Shown here: positions 6,062 through 12,147 of the stretch, piece after piece
Numbering within the stretch: position 1 is the first letter of the stretch
How the letters are laid out: each line of letters begins with the position of its first letter
Source of the DNA: Ktedonobacterales bacterium
GTDB lineage: Bacteria > Chloroflexota > Ktedonobacteria > Ktedonobacterales > JADMIN01
Assembly (NCBI GenBank): GCA_025450405.1
Contig: JANWHL010000049.1
Coordinates: forward strand, 1-12,674
DNA: 12,674 bases
Reading direction: 5' to 3'
Notes under the pieces: generated by a model
The model's input: only the letters and a program-made list of their open reading frames with translations
Databases searched by the model: none
What the model was told of the DNA's origin: nothing
Position numbers and translations under genes: made by a program

Positions 6062-7201
6062 GTGACCCCTCCGAACACTCCTCGTGACTCCTCCGCCGGA
6101 CGCGATCGCGCGGACGCGCATCAGCGACCCCGCGGACCAGACCACCGCTCCCCCCGCCGCGACGAGCGCGCCACCCGACCCCCAGATGCCCGCGGCCCGC
6201 GGCCCCCACGCACGCCGCCGCCAGAGCACACCCCGCGCCCGCCCCGGCCCCCGCGTGCGCTGCGCCACACGCCAGGCTACCTCCGCCCCACCGACGTCGG
6301 GCTCCTGCTGGCCCAGGCCGAGTCCGGCGCCCCACCCGACCTCACCGATCCCCGCATGGTGCGCTACCTCCTGCGCAAGCACGGCATCGCGCCCAACAAG
6401 CGCTTCGGCCAGCATCTGCTGGTGGACCGCGTGGCGCTGGACGCCGTGGTGGACGCGGCCGATCCTCAGCCCGGCGACCAGGTACTTGAGGTCGGCGCCG
6501 GCATGGGCGTGCTCACCGTCGCTCTGGCTGAGCGCGTCCGACGTGTGGTGGCCGTCGAACTGGAGCGCGAGATTCTGCCCGTGCTGCGCGAGACCACGGG
6601 GCGCTTCCCTGGCGTCGAGATCATCGCCCGCAACCTGCTGGCGATCGAACCGGCCGAGCTCTTCGGCACCGCGCCCTACAAGCTGGTCGCCAACCTCCCT
6701 TACTACATCACCGCCCCCACCCTCCGCCACTATCTCGAAGCCAGCGCGCCCCCCACGCTGTTGGTCGTCATGGTCCAGAAAGAGGTGGCCCAGCGCCTGG
6801 TGGCTGCCGGCGGCGACATGAGCCTGCTCGGCCTCAGTGTCCAGTTTTACGGCCAGCCGCGCATCGTTCGCGTCGTCCCCGCCGCGTCGTTCTTCCCGCC
6901 ACCCAAGGTGGACTCCGCCATCGTGCGCGTGGACGTCCATCCCACTCCGCCGCTCGATCCCGCCACCCGCGACGTGCTGTTCGGCATCGCGCATGCTGGA
7001 TTCGCGGAGCGGCGCAAGCAGCTGCACAACACCCTCGCCCGCAATCTCCGCGTCCCGCGCCTGGCCCTGGATGCCTGGCTCGCCGAGGCCAACATTCACC
7101 CCGCGCGGCGCGCCGAGACGCTGAGTGTCGAGGATTGGGTGCGCCTGACCCGCGCCGCCGTGCGCATCAGTGGCGAGCATCCCTTCCCGGATCCGGCGTA
7201 G
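6062..7201 (+). CDS. rsmA: 16S rRNA (adenine1518-N6/adenine1519-N6)-dimethyltransferase with Pro/Arg-rich N-terminal extension
   Basis: RsmA (KsgA) transfers four methyl groups from S-adenosylmethionine to two adjacent adenines in helix 45 of 16S rRNA, late in small-subunit assembly. Signatures are KRFGQHLLVD (113-122), the SAM motif VLEVGAGMG (141-149), VVAVELE (162-168), the catalytic motif NLPYYITAP (211-219), VMVQKEVAQR (236-245) and FFPPPKVDSAIV (277-288), ending in the small helical domain. The catalytic domain begins near residue 95. The first 75 residues are an extra stretch rich in Pro, Arg and Asp; the family usually has about 260-290 residues in all, against 379 here. GTG 6062 is chosen because AGGAG lies 5 bases upstream; a later start such as ATG 6356-6358 has no clear site. 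At the position where the family usually has an Asp contacting the SAM adenine, this protein reads ARNLL (Asn191). It leads a co-directional group with the septation and MBL genes. Confidence 0.93.
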   Translation: MTPPNTPRDSSAGRDRADAHQRPRGPDHRSPRRDERATRPPDARGPRPPRTPPPEHTPRPPRPPRALRHTPGYLRPTDVGLLLAQAESGAPPDLTDPRMVRYLLRKHGIAPNKRFGQHLLVDRVALDAVVDAADPQPGDQVLEVGAGMGVLTVALAERVRRVVAVELEREILPVLRETTGRFPGVEIIARNLLAIEPAELFGTAPYKLVANLPYYITAPTLRHYLEASAPPTLLVVMVQKEVAQRLVAAGGDMSLLGLSVQFYGQPRIVRVVPAASFFPPPKVDSAIVRVDVHPTPPLDPATRDVLFGIAHAGFAERRKQLHNTLARNLRVPRLALDAWLAEANIHPARRAETLSVEDWVRLTRAAVRISGEHPFPDPA

Positions 7202-7225
7202 GGGGCGCTCGCGGGGTGTGACCGC

Positions 7226-7252
7226 TGGCGGACGTTCGTCGGATTGGCGGAC
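7226..7252 (+). repeat. Direct repeat TGGCGGAC, two copies 19 bp apart
   Basis: TGGCGGAC at 7226-7233 and 7245-7252, starts 19 bases apart (about two helical turns), upstream of the FtsB/DivIC-like gene. A third copy is at 5861-5868 in the rsmA upstream region. It could be a regulator site; in GC-rich DNA it may be chance. Confidence 0.25.
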
Positions 7253-7289
7253 TTGAGACACCCGCGGGTATAGTTGGAGGGGTCGGCCA

Positions 7290-7805
7290 ATGGCTCGGAC
7301 CGCACGCCGGGGCGCCGGCCCAACGCCGCGCGCCCACGCGGACTTCGGGCGGCGTCTGGCCCTCTGGGCCCACCGGCCATGGCACGCGGCGCGAACGGCC
7401 CTCGCGGACTGGCGGGTGCGCCACCCGGCGCGCGGCTCGCTTGGCACGCGGACGCTGCGCTGGGGAACCGCGGCCATCTGCCTCGCGCTCCTGGCCGCCA
7501 CCCTGGGCGAGGCGTGGGTAAACCTCCGCCTCCACAGCGAGATCCAGGCGGCATCGGCGCAAAACGCCTGGCTGCGACGCGATACCCAGGCCACGCGGCG
7601 GCAGGTGGACCAGGCCAGCGCGCCGGGCACCATCGAGGACGAGGCGCGGGCGCGTGGCTACATCCGGCCGGGCGACCAGCCCGTGGTGGTCGCCGCCACC
7701 CAACCCGGCGCCGCGCCGCCCGCTCGGATGGTCCCGCCGCGGGCCAGCGGTGGCGGAGTTGGCGGGCACTGGTCCGATTGGTGGCATTTCATCTTCGGGG
7801 GCTAG
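7290..7805 (+). CDS. FtsB/DivIC-like septum formation initiator family protein
   Basis: 171 residues with the architecture of the FtsB/DivIC family: a basic cytoplasmic N-terminus (1-55), one transmembrane helix (about 57-75), a short coiled coil (about 78-110, LRLHSEIQAASAQNAWLRRDTQ) and the conserved patch IEDEARARGYIRPGDQPVVV (115-134). A Pro/Gly linker leads to the aromatic tail HWSDWWHFIFGG. Family members sit at the division site, bridge the FtsL-type partner and help activate septal peptidoglycan synthesis. The aromatic tail ending in FG is a feature I associate with Chloroflexota members. The N-terminal part is longer than the FtsB norm of about 100 residues. ATG 7290 is supported by GGAGGGG at 7276-7282 with 7 bases spacing. 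It lies 88 bases after rsmA on the same strand and 65 bases before the MBL gene. Confidence 0.83.
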   Translation: MARTARRGAGPTPRAHADFGRRLALWAHRPWHAARTALADWRVRHPARGSLGTRTLRWGTAAICLALLAATLGEAWVNLRLHSEIQAASAQNAWLRRDTQATRRQVDQASAPGTIEDEARARGYIRPGDQPVVVAATQPGAAPPARMVPPRASGGGVGGHWSDWWHFIFGG

Positions 7806-7870
7806 CGGCATCCGTTCCCGCCGGTCCCCAGCGACCCGGTGGGCCCTGGCGCGCCGGCGGGGAGGTTGGC

Positions 7871-8935
7871 GTGCACGTGCTCAATGGCGAGGCGAATGGC
7901 CTCGTCCCCGACGATGATGGTCCCCAACTGGTCGAGCCCGGCGTCTGGCGGATCCCCCTCCCGTTGCCCTTCGCCCTGCGCGAGGCCAACGTTTACCTCA
8001 TCGGCGGCGCGGACGAGTGGGTGTGCGTGGACTCCGGCCTGGGCACTCCCGAGGGCGACGCGGCCTTGCGCGCCGGCCTGGAGCGCGCGGGCATCACCGT
8101 CGAGCGGATCACGACCCTCGTCCTGACCCACGCCCATCCCGATCACATCGGGCTCGCGGGACTCCTCCACGCCGTCTCCGGTGCCCCGATCCACATGTTG
8201 GCCGCTGAGGCCGAGCGTCTCTTCCGTGTCTGGGGTGATCCCGATCTCACCGCGCTCACTCGCGCCGACGCCTTCCTCGCCGCCAACGGCATGCCCACCG
8301 CGGACGTGGCGCTGATCGACCGGGCCAACCGCTCCGTCCGCCGCGCCATCCACCTCCCGCCCGAGGATGCCATCTCGCCGCTCGCGGACGACGAGCACAT
8401 CCGCCTGGCCGGCATGGACTACCGCGCGATCTGGACCCCAGGCCACTCCGATTACCACCTCTGCCTGCTCCGCGAGGACGGCCTCTTCATCGCCGGCGAC
8501 CACATTCTGCCGCGCATCACGCCGAACATCGGGCTGTACCCCGACGCGCGTCCCAATCCCCTTCAGGATTACCTCGACGCCCTCGCCCGCGTGCGCGATC
8601 TGCCCGTCCGTCTGGCGCTGCCGGGCCACGGCCTGCCCTTCGCCGACCTCGCGGGCCGCGTCGACGCCCTGCGTGCCCACCATGCCGAGCGCGCCGCGCA
8701 GACGCTCGCCCTGCTCGCCGCCGCGCCCGCCGGCACCGACGCGTACCAACTCGCCGTGGATCTCTTCGAGGGTCGTCTGCGCACCCCCGACGACCACCGC
8801 TTCGCCGTGGCCGAAACCCTCGCCCACCTCGAAGCGCTCCGCGCCCAGGGCCAGGTCGAGCGCAGCGAACATGCTGGGCATTTCCTGTATGCCGCCACGG
8901 CCGCCGCTGCTGTGGCCATTGACCACTCCTACTAA
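7871..8935 (+). CDS. MBL-fold metallo-hydrolase (LACTB2-like) with C-terminal winged helix
   Basis: 354 residues. The metallo-beta-lactamase fold is shown by THAHPDHIG (residues 86-94, the HxHxDH metal motif), GHSDYH (191-196) supplying H192, FIAGDH (206-211) with the bridging D210, and PGHG (251-254) with the last His 253. These give a two-metal, probably zinc, site. The C-terminal 75 residues (about 270-340), with DLFEGRL, FAVAETLAHLEALRAQGQVER and an ending beta strand, look like the winged-helix cap of LACTB2/glyoxalase-II-like hydrolases. The substrate may be a thioester, phosphodiester or RNA and cannot be decided here. GTG 7871 is chosen: GGGGAGG at 7859-7865 is 5 bases upstream, and a second GTG lies at 7877. 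The stop TAA (8933-8935) overlaps the stop of the convergent gene. Confidence 0.88.
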   Translation: MHVLNGEANGLVPDDDGPQLVEPGVWRIPLPLPFALREANVYLIGGADEWVCVDSGLGTPEGDAALRAGLERAGITVERITTLVLTHAHPDHIGLAGLLHAVSGAPIHMLAAEAERLFRVWGDPDLTALTRADAFLAANGMPTADVALIDRANRSVRRAIHLPPEDAISPLADDEHIRLAGMDYRAIWTPGHSDYHLCLLREDGLFIAGDHILPRITPNIGLYPDARPNPLQDYLDALARVRDLPVRLALPGHGLPFADLAGRVDALRAHHAERAAQTLALLAAAPAGTDAYQLAVDLFEGRLRTPDDHRFAVAETLAHLEALRAQGQVERSEHAGHFLYAATAAAAVAIDHSY

Positions 8936-9825
8936 ATCGGGGTGTCGCGCACCTCGCGCAGATACGCCGTCACCCCCGCGTCCAGATCGCCGGGGTACGT
9001 GTAGCCCAGCGCATTCCCCACCTCCGCGGCCGCTCGTCGGAAGAGTGCCGTCATGCGGAACAGCGCTTCCCAGTTCTCCTCGAGACCCGGCCCAACGAAC
9101 GTCGCCGCCAGCTCCGACCAGAGCGCCGGCGGCAGTGTCGCCTTCAGGCCCCGGCCCACCGGCCCCGGCTTCCACGACCATCCCCGGTCGATCTCGACCC
9201 GCCATTCGAGCATACGCACTAGCAGCTCGTGCCGCATGACCACGTCCAGGCTGTACCGTGCGTGCACGAGCTCATCGCGCCAGAGGTTCTTGGCGACATA
9301 GATCGACTCCCACCAGAACTCCTCGATCAGCGCGAAATACTCGCGCTCCGTCGGCCGGGCGGGGATGTGCGCCGTGCGCGTCGGCGGGGGCAGTCCGACC
9401 GTCAATCCGTCCTTGTCCAGGAGGACGCGGTACCCCCAGTCCAGCAGATCCGGCGGTTCCCGCCGCTCTACCACCAGCCGCGCTAGGTTCACCGGCCAGA
9501 TCGAGTAATCGATCTTCGTGCGGTCCCGATAGAGTACCAGCCGCGTATACGTCGGGATGCCCCACGTCTCCATGGCATCGCGGAATCGGACCAGCGGCGG
9601 CCCGAAGTCGCCCAGCCACGCGTCGTCCTCGACGAATGGGCGCACGTCGGACACGACGAGCAGCACATCGTAGTCGGAGAACCGATCGAGTGGAGCGCCC
9701 GCCACTATCCGCGAGCTCTCCAGCACCATCGCGCGCACCAGTGGGTGCGCCTCTCCCCAGCGCGTCAGGCAGGCGAGGACATCTGGCGCGCCGCCCGCAG
9801 CGGCCATAGCGTCCGTCGTGGTCAT
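8932..9825 (-). CDS. ANT(6)-like aminoglycoside nucleotidyltransferase family protein
   Basis: 297 residues, close to the usual length of streptomycin 6-adenylyltransferases (AadE/AadK family). Signatures are ESSR (36-39) followed by DRFSDYDVLLVV (47-58), where D51 and D53 are the metal-binding pair; TKIDYSIWP (103-111) with the third acidic residue D106; and FWWESIYVAKNLWRDELVHARY (170-191), the helix typical of this family, with MLEWRV further on. The loop usually reads Gly-Ser; here it is Ser-Ser, so activity is not assured. Family members transfer AMP to a hydroxyl of streptomycin, but many environmental homologues have unknown substrates, and resistance should not be assumed. ATG 9825 has GGAG 8 bases upstream; a GTG at 9858, directly after the methyltransferase stop, is an alternative. 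Probably co-transcribed with the methyltransferase. Confidence 0.85.
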   Translation of the reverse strand: MTTTDAMAAAGGAPDVLACLTRWGEAHPLVRAMVLESSRIVAGAPLDRFSDYDVLLVVSDVRPFVEDDAWLGDFGPPLVRFRDAMETWGIPTYTRLVLYRDRTKIDYSIWPVNLARLVVERREPPDLLDWGYRVLLDKDGLTVGLPPPTRTAHIPARPTEREYFALIEEFWWESIYVAKNLWRDELVHARYSLDVVMRHELLVRMLEWRVEIDRGWSWKPGPVGRGLKATLPPALWSELAATFVGPGLEENWEALFRMTALFRRAAAEVGNALGYTYPGDLDAGVTAYLREVRDTPI

Positions 9826-9858
9826 CGGTCCGGCTCCAATTTCCCGTGGGTGGGCCAC

Positions 9859-10905
9859 TCACCGGTCGCCCTCCGCTTCGAGGATGGTGATGTCTTCCGC
9901 GAGAGGCAAAACGTGGCCCGGCCGCAGTCCAGCCGCTCGGAACAGCCGGTGATACTCCTCCGCGGTCCGCTCGCGGCCGCCGTTCATCACCAGCATCATC
10001 ACGTCGAGGAACTTCATGGGCGATGGATCATTGCCCGGCGGAATGAGCCCCTCGACGACCAGCACCTTGCCGCCCGGCGCCAGCGCCTCGGCGCACCGCC
10101 GCAGGATCGTGGTGGCATGTTCATCGTCCCAGTCATGGAGAATGCGTCGCAGCAGGTACAGATCGCCGCCGGGCGCCACCGCCGCGAAGAAGTCCCCGCC
10201 AACCGTGGCGCAGCGGTCGGCCACACCAGCCGCCGCCAGCACGGCCGCCGCGCCCGCCACCACATGCGGCTGATCAAAGAGGATGCCGCGCACGTGCGGA
10301 TGCGCCCGCAGCACGGCGGCGATCACCGTGCCCTGGCCGCCGCCCACGTCCACCACTACGCGTGCCGGCCCAAAGTCATACCCGCCGGCGATGGCGGCGG
10401 CCGCCCGTTTCGAGCCCCCCGTCATCACCTGGTCGAAGATCGCGCTGGCCTCCGGATGCTGCGCGAGGTAGTCGAAATGCCCCATGCCAAACACGTGGTT
10501 GAACGGTGTCTCGCCCGTCATGACGCCGTGGAGGAGGGCGCTCCACGCTCGATACGACTCCTCGCCCCGGAAGATCACGAAGGCGCGCATGGACTCCGGG
10601 TGGTCGGTCCGCAGCGCGTCGGCCAAGGGCGTCAGCGCGAATTGGCGCGCGCCGGTCTCCTCGAAGACTCCCAGGCTCGCCAGCGCGCGCAAGACGCGAT
10701 ACAGCCGATCGGCCTGAGCGCCGGTCGTGGCGGCGAGATCCTCAACGGTCCGCGGCCCGCTCGCCAGCAGGTCCGCCAGACCGAGCTTCGCTGCCACATA
10801 CAGCGCCTGGACCACCCGATTGCCGTTCAAGAAGTCCAGTATCGTTCGCTGGGGCGGCACGGGGCTCTCACTCACGGGGCTCTCACTCACGGGGCTCTCA
10901 CTCAC
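9859..10905 (-). CDS. SAM-dependent O-methyltransferase (plant-type/CrtF-like family) with N-terminal dimerisation domain
   Basis: 348 residues with the two-part layout of the acetylserotonin/hydroxyneurosporene O-methyltransferase family. A helical, winged-helix dimerisation region (20-100: VVQALYVAAKLGLADLLASG, TVEDLAATTG, LYRVLRALASLGVFEE) precedes a Rossmann domain. The SAM loop is VVDVGGGQG (184-192), followed by ILFDQPHVV, GGDFF (236-240) and LLRRILHDWDDE (251-262), where H257 is the usual catalytic base. ALAPGGKVLVVE and MMLVMNGGRERT complete the pattern. Such enzymes methylate a hydroxyl on a small aromatic, carotenoid or polyketide substrate, which cannot be identified here. The first 17 residues are a SESPV repeat. 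GTG 10905 is chosen because AGGAG (complement of 10912-10916) lies 6 bases upstream; ATG 10983 in the same frame is the main alternative. The stop is 33 bases before the nucleotidyltransferase ATG. Confidence 0.88.
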   Translation of the reverse strand: MSESPVSESPVSESPVPPQRTILDFLNGNRVVQALYVAAKLGLADLLASGPRTVEDLAATTGAQADRLYRVLRALASLGVFEETGARQFALTPLADALRTDHPESMRAFVIFRGEESYRAWSALLHGVMTGETPFNHVFGMGHFDYLAQHPEASAIFDQVMTGGSKRAAAAIAGGYDFGPARVVVDVGGGQGTVIAAVLRAHPHVRGILFDQPHVVAGAAAVLAAAGVADRCATVGGDFFAAVAPGGDLYLLRRILHDWDDEHATTILRRCAEALAPGGKVLVVEGLIPPGNDPSPMKFLDVMMLVMNGGRERTAEEYHRLFRAAGLRPGHVLPLAEDITILEAEGDR

Positions 10906-10914
10906 GGGGCTCTC
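10858..10914. repeat. 15-bp tandem repeat (3.8 copies) at the start of the methyltransferase
   Basis: Three perfect copies of a 15-base unit (plus strand CACGGGGCTCTCACT) at 10858-10902, plus 12 bases of a fourth at 10903-10914. Read on the minus strand it encodes SESPV repeats. Each unit contains a GTG in the coding frame with a GAGAG upstream of it; only the first has the full AGGAG. Change in copy number by slippage would keep the frame and add or remove five residues. Confidence 0.9.
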
Positions 10915-10916
10915 CT
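10912..10916 (-). promoter_or_regulatory. Shine-Dalgarno deciding the GTG start of the methyltransferase
   Basis: AGGAG on the minus strand, 6 bases before GTG 10905, at the outer edge of the tandem repeat. The upstream candidate ATG 10983 has only GGATGGGG nearby, and the 26 residues it would add look like translated non-coding DNA. Confidence 0.6.
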
Positions 10917-11081
10917 GACGAGCGGCCGCCGCCCCGATGTGGCATGGAAGGCGCCAGCGGGGATCGCGACCGTTCGCCACCATGATGCCCCATCCGACAC
11001 GTGGGGCGCCACTCGCGCCGCCCGCGCGTCCGCGGGTGGAATGCCGAAGAGCCGTTCGCGGATACGATGGAGGGCCCGATG

Positions 11082-11115
11082 GACAAGAAGGACACGAAAC
11101 AGCCCCGGCGGGGGC
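11082..11115 (-). terminator. Terminator-like hairpin after the response regulator
   Basis: On the minus strand, GCCCC-CGCC-GGGGC (complement of 11102-11115) followed by TGTTTCGTGTCCTTCTTG, about 40 bases after the regulator stop. The stem is short (5 bp) but all GC and the tail is T-rich, as in an intrinsic terminator. Confidence 0.5.
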
Positions 11116-11154
11116 GTCCCACCCGGGCATGTCATCTGGTCATCCGCGCGGGCG

Positions 11155-11856
11155 TCAATCGGCGGGGAGGAGCGCGCGCACCAGCCCGACCATCTCGCCG
11201 ACATCGAACGGCTTGCGCAGCAGCACACCGTCCTCGATGCCGAGCTGGTAGAGGTCCAGCGAGGTGCCGGCGGTCATGAACAGCACCCGGCAATGACCCG
11301 AATGGCAGCCGGCGCGCAAGCGGCGATAGACCTCACCGCCGTCGAGACCGGGCAGGCGCACATCCAGCAAGACCACGTCCGGCGGTGTTCGCGCGGCCAG
11401 TTCCAGGGCATGCAGACCCTCGCCCGCCACCTCGATGCCCCAGTCCGGCTCGCCCTCCAGCTCCATCGCGCTGCGCAGGAAGCCCGCCGTACGCGGGTCA
11501 TCCTCCACGATCAGGATGTGCCGCCGCGCCGGGATCGGCCGTATCTCTGGCACGGCCGCCGGAGCTTCAAGCAATGCCAGCGCCCCCGAGGTGTTCGCGC
11601 GCCGGGAGGAGATGTCGGTCAGCGCGTGGGGCATGGAGGTCAACGCATGTGATCGCGCGCTCTCAATCAGCGCATGCGGCCTGGCGCTCTCACTCACCTC
11701 GCGCCGCGGCAGCACCAGCATCGCCCCGCGCGGACGCCTGCGGTCGCTCACCGCGCTGACGAGATGGACACCAGGCAGGCGGGAGATCCGTCTGGCATCG
11801 GCCGGGCGCTGTCCCTCCTGGTGCCGCTGTCCGCGCATGTGATCGAGCTTCGCCAT
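11155..11856 (-). CDS. Response regulator: C-terminal receiver domain with an uncharacterised N-terminal region
   Basis: 233 residues. The receiver domain occupies about 112-233: HILIVEDD (113-120) with acidic pocket D119/D120, phospho-acceptor D165 in VVLLDVRLPGLDG, T195 in VLFMTAG and K215 in LLRKPF. All the key residues for phosphorylation by a sensor kinase are present, and no output domain follows, so signalling must go through a partner or through the N-terminal part. Residues 1-52 (including ADARRISRLPGVHLVSAV and GAMLVLPRR) match no domain I know. Residues 53-82 are a degenerate repeat (SARPHALIE, SARSHALTS, MPHALTD), and 83-111 look like a flexible linker. ATG 11856 is supported by GGAGG with 5 bases spacing. 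A promoter lies at 12075-12103 and a terminator-like hairpin at 11082-11115. No kinase gene is in the window. Confidence 0.82.
   Translation of the reverse strand: MAKLDHMRGQRHQEGQRPADARRISRLPGVHLVSAVSDRRRPRGAMLVLPRREVSESARPHALIESARSHALTSMPHALTDISSRRANTSGALALLEAPAAVPEIRPIPARRHILIVEDDPRTAGFLRSAMELEGEPDWGIEVAGEGLHALELAARTPPDVVLLDVRLPGLDGGEVYRRLRAGCHSGHCRVLFMTAGTSLDLYQLGIEDGVLLRKPFDVGEMVGLVRALLPAD
11614..11688 (-). repeat. Degenerate 9-residue (27-bp) repeat inside the response regulator
   Basis: Codons 57-81 read SARPHALIE, SARSHALTS and then MPHALTD: two full units and a shortened third. The DNA copies have diverged. The flanking EVSES shares the 12-base word GCTCTCACTCAC (11686-11697, plus strand) with the methyltransferase repeat (10864-10875). 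Confidence 0.55.
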
Positions 11857-12074
11857 GTCCGTCTGCCTCCGGCCGTTCCGTACGTTGCCAAGATTCGCCG
11901 GTGGAGGTGTTCTATCACACCCATCCACCCGGATCCTTGCGCACCCTATCCGCTTCGGTGAGTCCCCGAGTCGGGGCTTCGGTTCCGCATCGTCGAGGTG
12001 GCCGGTGGCCGCCCAGCGCCGCCAATGCGGAGGCCTTCTTCCAAGCCGCGTGACCGGTGTGGCGCTTGTGCGGG
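11857..12074 (-). other. Long untranslated leader of the response regulator gene
   Basis: About 210 bases between the predicted transcript start (near 12068) and ATG 11856, without a convincing reading frame. It contains a 13-base palindrome CCCCGAGTCGGGG at 11964-11976 (6-bp arms around one base). I could not fit it to a known riboswitch or tRNA. Confidence 0.4.
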
Positions 12075-12103
12075 ATTATAGCATTGGTGCCCGACTGGCC
12101 CAA
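12075..12103 (-). promoter_or_regulatory. Extended -10 promoter of the response regulator gene
   Basis: Minus strand: TTGGGC (complement of 12098-12103), 17 bases, TATAAT (complement of 12075-12080). The -10 is perfect and is preceded by TGC, an extended -10 element, which can make up for the weak -35. Confidence 0.68.
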
Positions 12104-12117
12104 TTCCGCCAGTACTA

Positions 12118-12135
12118 AATGGCAGAGGTGCCATT
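12118..12135 (-). terminator. Weak hairpin terminator after the UbiA-like gene
   Basis: AATGGCA, loop of 4, TGCCATT: a perfect 7-bp stem starting 12 bases after the stop at 12148, followed on the minus strand by TAGTACT. There is no long T-run. It separates the prenyltransferase from the regulator promoter. Confidence 0.4.
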
Positions 12136-12147
12136 CGCGTCCATGAC

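Noticed and set aside
6084..6360. Alternative frame for the rsmA N-terminal extension (starting MTPPPDAIARTR)
   Set aside because: It reads somewhat like protein but has no ribosome site and would need a frameshift to reach the catalytic domain, whereas GTG 6062 has AGGAG and is already in frame.
7253..7274. TTGAGA and TATAGT before the FtsB/DivIC-like gene as a promoter
   Set aside because: The spacer is only 10 bases, and a start from TATAGT would fall inside the Shine-Dalgarno.
5828..7633. Open minus-strand frame of about 600 codons
   Set aside because: It runs antisense across rsmA and the start of the FtsB/DivIC-like gene, whose plus-strand products carry clear family motifs. Its own translation is Arg/Ala/Gly-rich without any recognisable motif, an effect of GC-rich third positions.
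7802..9205. Open minus-strand frame antisense to the MBL gene
   Set aside because: The plus strand encodes HAHPDH and the other metal ligands in order; the minus translation has no motif and also overlaps the nucleotidyltransferase in another frame.
10858..10914. Direct repeats as a CRISPR array
   Set aside because: The units are 15 bases and contiguous with no spacers, and they lie in the reading frame of the methyltransferase.
11079..11279. Small plus-strand gene starting MDKKDTKQPRRGRP with GGAGGG upstream
   Set aside because: More than half of it lies antisense inside the response regulator, and the first part overlaps the hairpin and T-rich tail that look like that gene's terminator. 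The attractive start is probably chance.
9745..11652. Open plus-strand frame of about 635 codons opposite the methyltransferase and regulator
   Set aside because: It has no domain signature, while the minus-strand genes show SAM-binding, catalytic and receiver motifs with good ribosome sites.
11857..12070. Leader as a cyclic-di-GMP or other known riboswitch, or as a tRNA
   Set aside because: I could not match conserved core positions of any class I know, nor form a cloverleaf.
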